From Varanus komodoensis (lineage: Eukaryota > Chordata > Lepidosauria > Squamata > Varanidae), in contig NW_025336479.1 of assembly GCF_004798865.1 (NCBI RefSeq), positions 8,014,485-8,078,484 of the forward strand: a DNA stretch of 64,000 bases, given 5' to 3'. The notes beneath the pieces were generated by a model. The model searched no databases. It was not told the origin of the DNA and saw only the letters and a program-made list of their open reading frames with translations. The translations under genes and the position numbers were made by a program. How positions within the stretch are numbered: the first letter of the stretch is position 1; each line of letters opens with the position of its first letter. Positions 45,051-56,824 of the stretch are shown here, in pieces.

Positions 45051-45515
45051 AAGCAAGCTAAGAGCCAACCTGCACATAGCGCTAGTCACAGAGCAAGTAG
45101 CTGAAGGTGAGCTTTTCTATTCTAGCATAAGCACACATGGCCCTGTCACATCATGACTGCTCTACAACAAACAGGAAGGATGAAATCTTATTCTTCACTG
45201 TTTTGTCCTAAGATCTGACTCCCATTGGGTGGATGCTAAAAAGGAAGGAAGGAAGGAAGGAAGGAAGGAAGGAAGGAAGGAAGGAAGGAAGGAAAAGGTC
45301 TTCAATGGAGGCTTTTCTCTCTATTTTAATCCCCCCCCCCCATTGGGGGGAGGTAATGGCAGGAATAAAAAATGCAGCAGGAGAAGGCTTAATCTTTCTT
45401 CCTCATTGTGTGGCAGGCCCTGATCTGAATTAGGGCTGTATGATTGCACCACAGTAAATAAAAAGCTCACCTTCAGCTACATGATTTGCATAGTATGTAG
45501 GCTGGCTCTAAGCAA
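45051..45515. repeat. long inverted repeat around a GGAA microsatellite
   Basis: The left arm (about 45051-45145) and right arm (about 45425-45515) are imperfect reverse complements. They share an exact 18-19-base block, gtagctgaaggtgagctt, at 45098-45115 on plus and its complement at 45463-45480. They also share gctaagagccaacctgcaca against its partner gcttagagccagcctacata. The spacer of about 300 bp holds a (GGAA)n tract and an 11-base C run. It could be a fold-back DNA element or an inverted duplication. No transposase and no clear target duplication were seen. Confidence 0.65.
45241..45296. repeat. (GGAA)n microsatellite
   Basis: About 14 tetramers, lying inside the spacer of the long inverted repeat. 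GGAA is also the ETS-factor core, so such tracts can gain enhancer activity. Confidence 0.97.
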
Positions 45516-45904
45516 GAGTAAATTTCACTCTTTGCCGAATGTCCTGTAAGTTATGCTGTGCCAGTTTTTCCTGTGCTTTCAATACTTAACTGTATGCTAG
45601 TAGGCAGCGACAATATATCCCAAAGATGTATAGTTTACTTTCTCATCAGTCAGTAAAAGTCCCACTCTTCCTTCCTAGGAGTACTGCTTGGCTACTAGCA
45701 AGGAGAATGTCAGCTTCAACAACTGGGAAGTTACCACCAAGGTAGATAAATTGCCTCCATCCTTTAGTCTTGGCATGACTGCTCATTTGCTAGACCTGTA
45801 TGTATGTATGTATGAAGGCCTTCTGTGACTCTGATCAGGCACTCTAAGGGCTTGTTCTTACCTTCCACATGGAACTGCATGGCTGCTGCCCTATGACTCT
45901 GTCC
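45516..45904. other. unique non-coding stretch
   Basis: A short (TATG)n tract lies at 45799-45814; nothing else recognised. Confidence 0.45.
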
Positions 45905-46092
45905 ATATAATTCAGATAGCTGGGAACAGTTGTATGCCAGCCCCTTGGACCAGCTAGCTCAGGCCTGCCCACATAGACGGACAACTCCGCAGGCCTTGAG
46001 ACAGGAGACTTTTCCAACCAGTTCTAGAGATGGCAGCAGCTGAATCGGCATGCAGAGCATGTGCTCTGCCAGTGAGCTGCAGCCCTTCCCCT
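45905..46092 (-). mobile_element. tRNA-derived SINE (family of 47.0 kb)
   Basis: On the minus strand the head is gggctgcagctcactggcag followed by agcacatgctctgcatgc, a tRNA-like A-box region. The body follows with catctctagaactggttgg, aaaagtctcctgtctcaag and tgagctagctggtccaaggg. The B-box region is worn. The family is widespread in squamates. Confidence 0.7.
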
Positions 46093-47033
46093 GGAGAGTG
46101 GGAGAAATCGCGTAGGAGCAGTTCCCAGCACGATCATCTCCAGCCCCAGGGAGAGCGGCATACTGATGTTTGGAGTGGCCATGTTGTTAGGCCTTCCCCA
46201 GGAGATTTCTCTCATTCTGATGTTACTGTGTGGCATTTCTAGAGAAATGGGAATCAAGTTCCTCTTGTAATAGAAAAACTAGTCCTGGGAACTTACATAC
46301 GTTGTGTGCAATGGACACAAAAAAGGCAATTGTGTTAGATCTGCATGGCCTACGGCTGAGGTCCCCTAGTGAATATAAGAGAATATAGGCAGCATCAAGA
46401 GCAGAAAAGTGTGCAAAATGCTCCAGTGGACGATCTCTTGTCTGCCTCCCCTTTTCTTGTCTCTCTGTCTCTGCCCACCCGCACCCACCATCTTTGTTGG
46501 TTATCCATTGAAGTTTACAAACCTGAAAGAAAAGGGAAGCAGGGTGGGCCAAGGGAAGCTCTATGTTGTAGCAAGGGTTGGTTTCCAGAAGATGATAATC
46601 CAGCCATATACCAGTTTTGGTATTGGTAATGTGATGTTTAAAATGTTTTATATTTGAAATGGTGCCATTGAATTGTCTGAAAGCATGCAGTTCTGGATGT
46701 AAATTTTTCAACAAGCACCTGTCATGATCAATTTAAGAGGAAATGGCTCTTCAGGGGAACATCCTCAGCTTTGCTTTTATATACTTTCAGCAATGTTTAG
46801 AGATTTCAAATCATCTTCTCTTCCAGTTCTAACTGGACAGGCTATTTAAAGTGGCATTCACAACTTTCCAAGAGGCTGGAGAACCATAGAAGGGACTGCA
46901 AGCTTTAAAAACCATCACTCTCAAATAAAGGAACCACTATAAACCATCCATCCATCTCCTGTTGTCTATAAGTTCCCACCCTTGGAATTGGAAGATCCCT
47001 CTGTCTTTCCTTGTCCAAAAAAGAGGCAGCAAA
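46093..47033. other. unique non-coding stretch
   Basis: The 163-codon minus-strand frame at 46223-46714 has no recognised similarity and overlaps two plus-strand frames. Not called. Confidence 0.45.
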
Positions 47034-47300
47034 GGGTCATAGCTCAGGGGTGGAGCACCTACTTTGTACCTGAAAGGTCCCAGGTCCAAGCCCCAGTATC
47101 TCCTGACAAGGTGGGCAAAACTCCTGGCTGAAGCCAGTGAGTGTAGGACGGGCTTCTTCAACTCAGTGCTTGCCATAGTGGCTGGGGATGAGGAGAGTTG
47201 TAGTCTAAGACATCTGGAGGCCACCTGTTGAAGAATGCAGGTATAGACTTACCGAGAAAGTCGGATCAAGGGCCTCGCTTTGTATAAAGCATCTCCCTCT
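47034..47300 (+). mobile_element. tRNA-derived SINE, split by a fold-back MITE
   Basis: The left part has gggtcatagctcaggggtgg (A box), ctactttgtacctgaaagg and ggtccaagccccagtatctc (B box), then ctcctggctgaagccagtg. The right part resumes at 47241 with gtatagacttaccgagaaag and tcggatcaagggcctcgc. The interruption at 47147-47240 is a fold-back element. A/B-box architecture points to RNA polymerase III origin. Non-functional now. Confidence 0.78.
47147..47240. mobile_element. fold-back hAT-like MITE inside a SINE
   Basis: The ends gggcttcttcaactcagtg and cacctgttgaagaatgcag pair as inverted repeats. The core gaggagagttgtagtctaag and acatctggaggccacc is that of the fold-back family. Flanks gtgtag (47141-47146) and gtatag (47241-47246) may be a worn target duplication. 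Confidence 0.7.
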
Positions 47301-48911
47301 GCTCCACCAGCTTTAGATCTGTGCCCCTTGGGCAGCACCCGAGTATGTCATTCTGTTAGCACAAGTAATGTCAGAGCTCTGTGCGAGAGAAGAACCCAAA
47401 GTCACATTTGCACAAGCAGGATTATGCACTACGCTTGTGCCGATGGTTGTGCAACTGGCTGGTGCTCGGAGATCCTTCCAGCAGTACAGCCTCAGGCCAG
47501 ACAAAAAAGAGTGGCATGGAGGCGGCCCTGGATCCACTGGAGCCAACAATCCTCAGAGTGCCGAGAACCATCCTCCCCTTTATGTCAGCCTGGAATGAAT
47601 TTGATGCAATGAATTTATTTATCCCCCACTCCTTCCACTACTGAACACAATGGCTGGAGGAAGACACCCTATGTAAACACAGAGAGAGAGACAGAGAGAG
47701 AGACAGAGAGACTGACTGACTCTGGCTGAAGCAAGCTGGCAGAGCTTTAGAATAGGTGGTGGGTTGTATTGACATGGATGGATTCACTGGGTCTCTTCTT
47801 CACATGTCCTGTAGCTCATTTCCAATCTATTTCTAATGCACAAGATCGCAATCCTTTAACCTCAGTGAAACTTACATTTTGACTAGACATGCATAGGGCT
47901 GCACTGCATATTCTGGAGAGTTCTTATTTGGATTTTTTAAAAGATTAAACCAGAGGTTCTGATATATCTTCCTCCTCATGATCACACTGGTTGCTACATG
48001 AACAGTGTGCTGGACCAGACTGGCTGTTCCAGTGGGACTCTTCTGCTCCCTCCTAAAGCACATCACCCACCTGCACTTAAGCCCTGTCCCAAAGTAACAG
48101 GTTCCTTCCAGCTGAAAAGCATGGGTGAGTTTGGAAAACCAAAGCATTCTTCCCCAACGGGGTTAAACTGAAGACTCGTCCTCCCTCTCCAGCAACATCC
48201 TTGGCTTTATCCCAGAGTCTCTCGTCTTGGTAACACATGCCTCTCACTGAGCCCCATTCCTGAGCACTGCGTTTGCCTTGACATGCCTTGCATTTCCACT
48301 GAAGTTTAGATCTCAATAAGTAAATAAATAGCTAACGGAGGGCCCCATCTTCTGCCTTTCCCTCCTGCGCCAGCCCAGCGCTCTTTCTACATCCTTTCCG
48401 AATGCTGCTTCCCAGAGATAAGCCTCTGGCATCTTTCCTCCCAGCCTCCAATCAGGCATTATCATAAGAAAGTGCAAGGCATCTATCAGCCACACAGCTC
48501 AGTGATTTATGTTCAAAGTTAGGATTATCTATTCTGCTCCAAATCCCTTCAAACAGCAAACTGGATAAGAGAGAATCACATTCACCAGATAAAATTGGAA
48601 TATAGGTTCATGTAACAGAATGACAGGCAGGTCTTTATCTCTGAACTGCTCCAACCACCTTATTTTGTCAGGAATTGTTCTTTAGCCCCAGCATGGGACT
48701 CTCCGAGTGACCTTAATGACACCCTTGCTGCTTTCTTCCTCTGTGTGTTGCACAGCTGGCTATTTGCAGAGCTCCTTTCCAAGGAAAGGGCAATATTCCT
48801 GCAATAATTCAAGAGCTGAGCAATGACGGAAAGGGGAGTTCCAGGCACAGAGCCAGGACAGAGGACAGAGGCCTGCCATTCTTGGCTTGCGTGCTTTACG
48901 TAGTGAATGTA
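47301..48911. other. unique stretch with GA-rich microsatellite
   Basis: An imperfect (GAGAGACA)-type tract lies at 47680-47716. A piece of the palindromic-core dispersed repeat lies at 47843-47905 (gcaatcctttaacctcagtg). No gene was supported. Confidence 0.45.
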
Positions 48912-49012
48912 TAGCCTGCCAGATGTTGTGGGACTGCACTGCCATCAGCTCTTACCACTTAGCCAACAGTGAATGAAGATGGGGCATCTGGAGGGCTGCA
49001 TATTCCCTCACA
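48912..49012. mobile_element. fold-back hAT-like MITE, worn
   Basis: The sequence gcctgccagatgttgtggga, ctgcactgccatcagctc and catctggagggctgcat is the family pattern with a damaged centre. Confidence 0.5.
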
Positions 49013-49049
49013 CTCACAGCATGTGCATGTGCTTACATATATGTATACT

Positions 49050-49215
49050 CAGGACCAAGTCAGTGGAGCTTACTTCCAGCTACATTGGTACCGGACCTTA
49101 GCTTTATAGTGCAATCCTACTGATGTCTGCACATGTGTGTTCCACTGAGTGAAATGTGATTTACTCCCAGGTAACTGGGTATAGGCTTTACTAGGGAGTA
49201 AGACCCAGTAGACAC
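49050..49215. repeat. dispersed palindromic-core repeat, two adjacent units
   Basis: The sequence gtcagtggagcttacttcc is followed by gtgcaatcctactgatgtc, ccactgagtgaaatgtgatt and tactcccaggtaactgggta. It contains two neighbouring units of the family seen at 21275, 42046 and 44651. Confidence 0.5.
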
Positions 49216-50409
49216 AATGGTGTATACATCTCAATAAGCATGTATCAAATTACATTGTGGGTGAGTACGAGGGTACTGTTCCTGGCACACCAAAAAAGGA
49301 AAAGAGAAAAAAGAAAAGAAAAGAAAGGTAATGTGCAAGAATGAATAACAGAAATACAAACCGAAATTATGTCTGTTGTGCATAATTCTAACATTTATCC
49401 ATTTATATTATATACACATATGCACAAGTACATATGCAGACATACAACATAAATAAAAATAATAACATGACAAATTCATCCTCCCCTTCAACAAACACAC
49501 ACACACACTTTCTCCTATTCGTTTTTCCTAAACTGAAGTGGGGTGCAGGGGAATTCCATAACACGCTTCAAAAATACTCATCTAAAGCTGGTTGACCATC
49601 CTTGCCGTCATCTTTGCAGTGCCACCTCCAACACGTGTGTTCTACTCCTTTCCAGGGCCAGAGTCTTGGGCTGCATTTCCTGGCCACATTCTACATCTGG
49701 ATTCTTTTGAAATGGGAAATCCCAGCATCCTGCAGCAACTGCCAGGGCTCCAGCAAAAGCCCACTTTAAAAAAATTCACCCTGGGAGTCCAGGCAGATCT
49801 TTCAAGTTGGTCTAGTTATGAGAAGCTCACAGTGTTGCTAGTGTAATGTAGCTACTTGGGGACAGTGTAAGAAATCAAAATGGTGGCTAGAGCCAGTCAC
49901 CCCGAGCAATTACCTGCAGCCTGTTGCCAGGTAACCCTGCCTGGTCCAATGGCAGAGAAGGGGACACACCAAAGGCCCTGTTGCCCAGAAACCTCTCAGT
50001 TGTGGAGCAGGCCTAAGTACTGAGAAATGGTGCCCTTTACAGGCATGATGTGGGATGACCTGATCCTGCCAAGGCAACTCATTCTGCCTTAGTTTTGTTG
50101 TTGTTATTGTTGATCATTGCCATCTTCCAAGACAGTACAAATGATCAATAGTTTCCTCATCTTCAGGCTCCTCCTCCTCTTTCAAGACTAAATGTAAATC
50201 TGAGTTAAAACACCCACTAGGGGTGCAGGGGTTGGGGAAGAAGAAGGGTAGCCTTCTTGCAAGCAAGAAAGTGGGTTACACCACCTTTTGAGACACTAGA
50301 AAGAGACAGTGTGAGACCAGCCGATTGTGCAGTAAGTCTGACCACTCTTGGAAGCATGTTGTATTTGGTTTCTTTGGCCAATCTAAAGTCACCCCTGTAT
50401 CCTCTAAAA
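49216..50409. other. unique non-coding stretch
   Basis: It has an A/G-rich tract with AAAAG units at 49290-49327 and a short CA run at 49495-49508. No gene recognised. Confidence 0.45.
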
Positions 50410-50540
50410 AAGGAGTGGTGAATGTATGGTCCTCCAGACATTGATGGATTGCTTCTCCCACCATGCCTCATCGTCGGCTCTACTGGCTATGGCTGATGGG
50501 AGTTGCAGTGCAAGAACATGTTCCACATACTCTTGCTTTA
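50410..50540. mobile_element. fold-back hAT-like MITE
   Basis: The left arm is gaatgtatggtcctccagac with ttgcttctcccaccatgcc. The right arm is gctatggctgatgggagttg, with cagtgcaagaacatg and a worn end. Confidence 0.62.
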
Positions 50541-51668
50541 AATATTAAGTGAGGTAAATCAGCAACAACCTTGTTCTGTTGTTGCTGTTCCGCACACGCA
50601 CCCCACCAGTATTTCCCTTCCTAGTAACCCCTCAAAAACATCAAAACCTTTAAAAGCTATTGCTGCATTATCCCAAATAAGTAGACAGAGCTTTTTTAAA
50701 AAAATAATGTGCTTGATTGAAGATGCTTGAGGGAGATTAAGTGAAGTGGTGCTGCACCAGTTGGAGTTGAGCTTTGTGAGATAAGAGGACAGGTTCATGG
50801 CATGAGTGGTCTATAATTTATATGGTGAGACATTAAGCCTTGGAAAAAGTCTGTCTGGCTTCAGAGTGGGTATCAATGTGGTTTAGACTCTTTTTCATAA
50901 ATGCAAGAAGAGGGAGCCCATCAAAGTGAAAGACGGGTGTGATGAAGAGACTCCCCCCCCCCCGTTTCTTTCACTCTGAAAGTTTGCCTAAAGAGCCACA
51001 AAGGGAGCTAGCTAAGCAGTAGCAGATGCAGATGGAGTTTGCTTTTAAAAACAACAACAAAACCAAGCAGGCTACTATAAAGGTTTATTATTCATTGCAA
51101 CTTCCTGGCCAAAGATTAGAGAGCCTTGCTGCCAGGTAGCCATGCGTGAAGTTCACAGCCAAGAAGCACAATCTGAAAACCCTTGGATGGCCACCTCCGT
51201 GGAGTCATAAAGGTGGTGTTGCCCCAGCAGTGGAGGGAGGTGGCCTCAGCAGAGGTCCTTGGTACATCAGCAAAACTTTCCACAAACTTTGTTCTGCAAC
51301 CAGTGGTGTTTGCACAGAGGCTGATCACAAAACTGGGTGTTCCAAGGAAAGTTGGCCACTGGTCAAAGGCACGTGAGAGGCCCCAGAATCAGGCTCATCA
51401 ACAGCACCAGTCTGGAGGTGGCAGAGTTAACTTCTTCTCAGTTGGTTTCAATGGAAGCAGGATAGTAATCAAAAGATTCACTGGGTCTCCTTGAGGTTAT
51501 CCCTGCCCCAACTTCCGCTTTGGCTGGTGTGATCAGGAGGGCTTTGTTAGTAGCTGACCATCTACTTTTTCACTTCTTCCTCCTCATGTAGGATTGCTCT
51601 GCTTGTGTGTTTCGGATTGCAGCCATGATCACCAATAACATTGTAACTGGGAGACAATGTGATTAATA
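50541..51668. other. unique non-coding stretch
   Basis: It contains a poly-C run at about 50953-50964. No gene or named repeat recognised. Confidence 0.45.
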
Positions 51669-51760
51669 TGTGTGTGTGTCTGTGTCTGTGTCTGTGTCTG
51701 TGTCTGTGTCTGTGTCTGTGTCTGTGTCTGTGTCTGTGTCTGTGTCTGTGTCTGTGTCTG

Positions 51761-51855
<95 letters not shown>
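51669..51855. repeat. compound microsatellite (TGTGTC)n-(TGTC)n-(GA)n
   Basis: A hexamer tract (51669 to about 51765) passes into a tetramer tract (to about 51799), a short TG run, and then about 24 GA units (51806-51855). The open frames across it on both strands (QTQTQ and REREE peptides) are artefacts of the repeat. Confidence 0.97.
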
Positions 51856-51859
<4 letters not shown>

Positions 51860-52654
51860 TGGGATTAAGGAGGTTATTTGTGTTGCAAGTAGTGGTGCTG
51901 AAATCCCATTTGCCCTTTTGGCAAGTTCGTTGTTTCCTTGCAAGGGGAGCAGTTGCTTTTCTGCATATTTTGCAGGAATGTTAAGAATTTCACAAATATT
52001 TCCCAGTGTGAAGGGCTTCAAGACTAACCATACTGTAAGGAGGTGAATGAGAAACAGTGGAGGCACTTTTTATTTTACAGTTTTTATCCTATTCTGTTCT
52101 TAGAGCAACTCTGGTTACTGAAGCTTTTTGAAAGTCTCCTAGGGGACATAGCCAGGACTCCCTCCCTGGAAGCTTTGCAGTACTGAAAGCTGAGCCAGGC
52201 ATTTTGGGTTAGGTTGGTTGTTGCTTAAGTCCACGAAGAAGATGAAGAAGATCAGCAACAACTTCCAATTCTTTTCTCAGGCAAGGGAGTAGATAGAGAA
52301 GCCCAGGCAAGAGGTCCTGCTGAAGTCCTCCAAGGACCTTTTCAGGAAGCTACAAGGACAGAAAAGGGGGAGACTAGGAAAAGAAGGGGCATACAGACAC
52401 CCCTTAGCCAGCTCCATACAGCAAGATAAGCACAGAAGCCCTGCAACCTGAGAAATTTATTTGAAGTACTTTTCCTTTATACCATGAATGGTTAAAAAAA
52501 TTGAAAAATTCAGCCCCATGCTAGTTGCATCTCCCTCCTCTTCTTTATTGGACCTCTGTCACTGTGACATTCAACCTATTTGGCCTTTATTGGCCATCTG
52601 GCTGTCTTAAATCAGGTTTTTGCTTTGGTTTTTTCAAACTTTGCATTAGATATA
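51856..52654. other. unique non-coding stretch
   Basis: Nothing recognised. Confidence 0.4.
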
Positions 52655-52810
52655 ACTAGATTTCTGTGTGTTGGTCTATGTGAGACTCCCTTCGAAAAGT
52701 GTTCAGCTGATTCAGAACTCTGCAGCCCAAATACTGAGTGGCACCAGATACTGGGAGCATGCAATTCCTCTGTACACCAGCTTCTCTACTTACTTCTGGA
52801 AGCATGGCAA
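52655..52810 (+). mobile_element. L2-like LINE, ORF2-end fragment
   Basis: The sequence gttggtctatgtgagactcc, then gttcagctgattcagaactc and tgcagcccaaatactgagtg corresponds to the LP...LQ.VQN.AA-type region of L2-like ORF2. The plus-strand frame here (VGLCETPFEKCSADSELCS) follows that pattern loosely. Diverged. Confidence 0.55.
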
Positions 52811-53139
52811 GATGCAAGAGGACAAGACCCAGGACCTTTAATAGTTGTGAAGAAAAGGGAATTAAAATGGTCATGGCTTGAATCGCTTCAGTTTCCTCTG
52901 CACAACTGTTAAAGTTACCGTGTCTTCTTTTACATCTGGCCTACCCAGTTTCTGGACAGATTATGACCCACAAAGGCCTACGTAACTCAGAAGGAAGTGA
53001 TCTGAAAGACTGTGTGGTCCTGGAGGAGTCTCTCTGGAGTTTAAGAGGCATGAGAGGGGTCTTCTGTGTGTCCTGCCACTTTCTGAGGCAAGTGTGGCAG
53101 GATTTCAGGAAAGGGCCCCCTCAGGGGCTGCTCCAAGTT

Positions 53140-53370
53140 TGGGCCTGGAGGGAGACATGCTGCTACCTGAGGCAAAGAACAAAGATGACAAGCCCTCTCA
53201 TTCTGTCTGCAAAAGCCAACAGGACTGTCTTCAGGACTGAGTACAAGAAGTGCCACCCTATAGCTGAAGGTAGTAGGCTAGGTTAAGTGACCCTTCAGCC
53301 TCTGCTCTCCCCTCCAGCACCTTGCTGGCACCTGCAGACTGATGCAAGTGCCTCCTTCTGCCTCATATGT
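53140..53370. repeat. dispersed hAT-like repeat (possible member 3)
   Basis: The block gacatgctgctacctgaggc with aaagaacaaagatgacaagc resembles the gctgcctgagccagaagg part of the repeat at 20054. A second part (cctccttctgcctcatatg) reads as the complement of the same theme. Boundaries not established. Confidence 0.35.
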
Positions 53371-53711
53371 TGAACTTTTGTATATTTCCATTAGTATTTT
53401 AAGGCTAGCACTGAAAGATAGAAAGAACCACAGTCATCCTATACAACTAGCCTACATTAAGTGGTATCATTATGTGAGGCGGAGCAAGGAATGTTCAAGT
53501 GGATATTGTGAAGCCAACCTCTCTTGCATAAAAGCTCCATTGATTCATCATATTTGGGATTCGGGCAGCAGTAGACCAGGCAAGACCAAAAATAAAGCAA
53601 AGAACAGAAGGGCTTATTCATAGCATATAGTAAAGCAAGCAGGATGCCACCACAGACTAAAAATGACTTTGCTTTTTAAAAAACCAGTTGTGATGGGGAC
53701 TATTCTAAGCC

Positions 53712-53830
53712 TAGAGGCAAGATGGCACATGTAATTCTCCGGATGGTGTTGGCCTGCAAGTCCCATCCACCATTGGCCAAGGTGCCTAGGGTAGATGTAG
53801 TTGTACAACTGGAAGGCTATGACCTGCCCA
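53712..53830. mobile_element. fold-back hAT-like MITE, worn
   Basis: The sequence attctccggatggtgttggc, ctgcaagtcccatccacc, attggccaaggtgcc and tgtagttgtacaactgg follows the family order. Confidence 0.5.
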
Positions 53831-56195
53831 CCTTCGGCATAAAGACTCACTGTGGAATTTACCAGGACCATTTAGCATGCAAACTGAGGCCAAGCTGATG
53901 TCCCAAGGGCCTGTTGCACTTCTGCTATCAGCAGTGTTGCATTGCACATGACAGTTAATCACCACAATTTCAGTACCAGGTGTCTGGAAGTTGCTCACTG
54001 ACATGCAGTACATCTTGCCTTGATGGTGCAATGAGCCTAAGAAAGCCCTGAAGGAAAGTCCATCTAGCATGGACAGTCCACCAATAAGCATCATTTGGGA
54101 ATTTAGCACCAATGCCCCATAGCAATATAACTGGGGCCTCTAAAGGGTTACATTTGCTATGGACTGTGGTTGAGAACACAGGATGAGACATGGAATAATG
54201 AAGATTTGAATAATCTCACCTGTAAAAATGACCCTTTTTGTCGTATTTTTTCATTTTCATCAAGTACCTATTTCTCCTATTTTCTAGCTGTGTTTTCATA
54301 GCATTTCTTTATTCTGAAGTGCCTGGGTTGCCTCTGTCTTAGAAGTGACCAGTCCTCCATTAACACATTGCTGTTTCAGCCTTTCTGGACCCTCATGCAG
54401 TAAGCTGGTCTGATGTATTTGATGAATGTTGGCCGCAAAGTGCAAAGTAATCTTTCACACTCATCTCCCTATCTACTATTCTCACCTGTTTCCTCTCCTT
54501 GAAGCCAGTTCGTACATGCAGAAAGAGCAGCAGAATTGCCCTGCATTTGGGCCAGGAGGAAACATATACAAAAGGTAGCCTTGGGCTTTATGGAAAACTT
54601 TTCTTTTTAATTAGGGTTGCCAACTGGCCAGGAGTGATAGTCTGCTCTTGTGCCTTGATATGATGAAATCAGTTGCTGAAGCCTTTCCCAGCGTGAAAAC
54701 ATCCATTATCCCCTGTTAACATTTGCAGATCAAACTACTGGTAAAGTCATACCTGCAGCAGTTGATTAAAAAGTTGGCAAACCTATTTCAAACATCAGAA
54801 CAGTGTTCGAGACGGAGTAGAATATTCTGCCAAAGCTACTTCAATGCATCTTTGCTTCGCAGCTGACCACACAATTCTTGTATTGCTACAGTAAGGCTCT
54901 GTTACACATATAGAAAAGAAATACTGTTACAACAGAATTATTTATACCACCATAAATCTTCATTCTTCCCACTCCTACCCTTCACCCCTTTTCCTGGCCT
55001 AAAAGATAAATATGGTCTCCTTGGCTCCAACTCCTGAAGTTTCTCTTTTGGTTTGGTCAGAGTCTCTGATACATTCTGCTCCCATTACCTTTTCTCCTTT
55101 CTTGTCCAGTACACCAGGGCAAGAGAATTTAGAAACAGTTAATCATCCATCTGAAACGGAAGATAAGCACTTTGCATTTATTGCTGCTTTCAGGTGCAGT
55201 ATCGTTTTTCTCCTTCTGGCTATGATCTGATGCATTTGATCTTTCTGTTTAATGCCTGTTTCCCCCATTAACGTGTTTAACTTCTGGAGGCTACTGTACT
55301 TTGATATAAAAAGCACACGAGTCCATTTTCTTTTCTACAGAGCTTGAATCTGAAAGGTCCATCAAGGTTTCTGTCATCATTTAAAAAACACATGCCCTGC
55401 CTGCTCCCCGTATATATACACACATTGTTCATAATAAGCTTCTGAAAGCTTGGAATTAAGTTGTCTTTCCTTTGCAAAATGTATTTTTCCTCTTTGCATG
55501 CAGTTCATTTTAAAGGAAGTTAAGGAACAATTTGAATTATGCTTTCCTAGATGTCTTCGTCTTTCCTCTCCCCGTTTCTGTGGAGGCAGAACAACAATAT
55601 TTTCATCCTCCTTGGAAAATGAAGACAGAGGTAGATGGCAAGCTTCTCCCTTTGGAGCTCCAGCAGGAGACAAGAGTCCACCATCTTCTATATGGGGTTA
55701 TTTCAGACCAGTAGCAGCCCATCAATCTCTAACACACCCCTTAGATAAGAAGAGAGGGTTTTAAGGAGAGAGACAGGAAGAGCTGGCATGTTTTTCTGCG
55801 AGCAAAAACAGCCATTTACTGTGGACTCTCCCCTTGACAAATGATGGTGTGAGACACGGAGTGAGAAATTCAGGGGCCTTGAGCCCAGCAAAAGATATTG
55901 AAGCAGAAGCTGGGCTTTGAACCAAGCATGCTTAGCCTCCAACAAGGCAGAGTAATCTGGCTGATGATAAAACAGGAATGTTCAAGGGCAACGACGTTGC
56001 CTTTTCCCTGTGTCTAACACATGCCAGTGAGGAGATAAAAAGAAATGTTATGGACACTGTCCCGCCTACTGTTACAAATGGACATTTCAGCAAAAGTTGT
56101 GTGGACATGCAAAGGTACATGAGGGAGAAAGAGATTGAAGGCAGCTGAACCGAGTAATCCTTTTCCCCAAATTCAGCCCCACTGGGCTTGTGGGA
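53831..56195. other. unique non-coding stretch
   Basis: Long repeat-poor interval; no gene or named element recognised. Frames of about 100 codons occur on both strands without similarity. Confidence 0.45.
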
Positions 56196-56249
56196 TCCCA
56201 GTCTGCAGTGGTGCTGCAAGGCATCTACATGGGGTGTGGAGGAAATGTG

Positions 56250-56520
56250 GCTGGCCTGAAGCAAAGGCAAGATGGCTCCTCCTCAGCCCCTGCCTCCATC
56301 CCCCGGACAGAAGCTGCTGGACTGGCAGCATCTTGTTTTCTGTCGGCTCCTGAGGCAGCTGGTTCATTTTGGGCCTGGCTCAGGGCCTGGGGCTTGCACT
56401 GTTGTGTCGTCTAAGAGAGAGGAACAGCTGAGGAGGATCAGCGAGGCCACCGGCACCTGTCACCGGAGGCCATCACGTCACCCTGCCTGATGGTGGGGCT
56501 AGTCCCCGCCTGGTTTGATC
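56250..56520 (+). mobile_element. dispersed hAT-like repeat (member 2)
   Basis: The sequence ggcctgaagcaaaggcaag, acagaagctgctggactgg, ctcctgaggcagctggttc, gcactgttgtgtcgtctaag and cacctgtcaccgg is collinear with 20054-20290 over about 220 bp. The ends are not clear. Confidence 0.5.
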
Positions 56521-56824
56521 ACTGACTTGTTTATGTAGGGTTAAGGAAGAACCCCTGAGAGACAGTGCCAGTCCTTGGAGACAATGCTAGATGGGCCAAC
56601 AGGATGAGGCAGCTGCCTGCACTCCAGGACAGAACACGGCCCTTGCTTTTCCCTCATATGGTTATTCCCATGTCAGGAGGAGAGTGAGGCCATGCTTCTT
56701 GTCTGCCCCTTTCACCCCATCCCTGTCGCCCAGCCCCACAGCCCTTCGCACAGTGGAGGCGGATGTGGTAAGGCCTGAAGGCAGGGAGCCTGCTGTACCT
56801 GGGAGAAGGCTTCCATGCAAATTA

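Noticed and set aside
46223-46714. 163-codon minus-strand frame
   Set aside because: No domain and overlaps two plus-strand frames.
47034-47110. Possible tRNA gene
   Set aside because: The A/B-box head is followed by a SINE body and lacks a foldable cloverleaf; it is a tRNA-derived SINE.
51629-52066. QTQTQ/REREE-repeat peptides on both strands
   Set aside because: Translation of the compound microsatellite.
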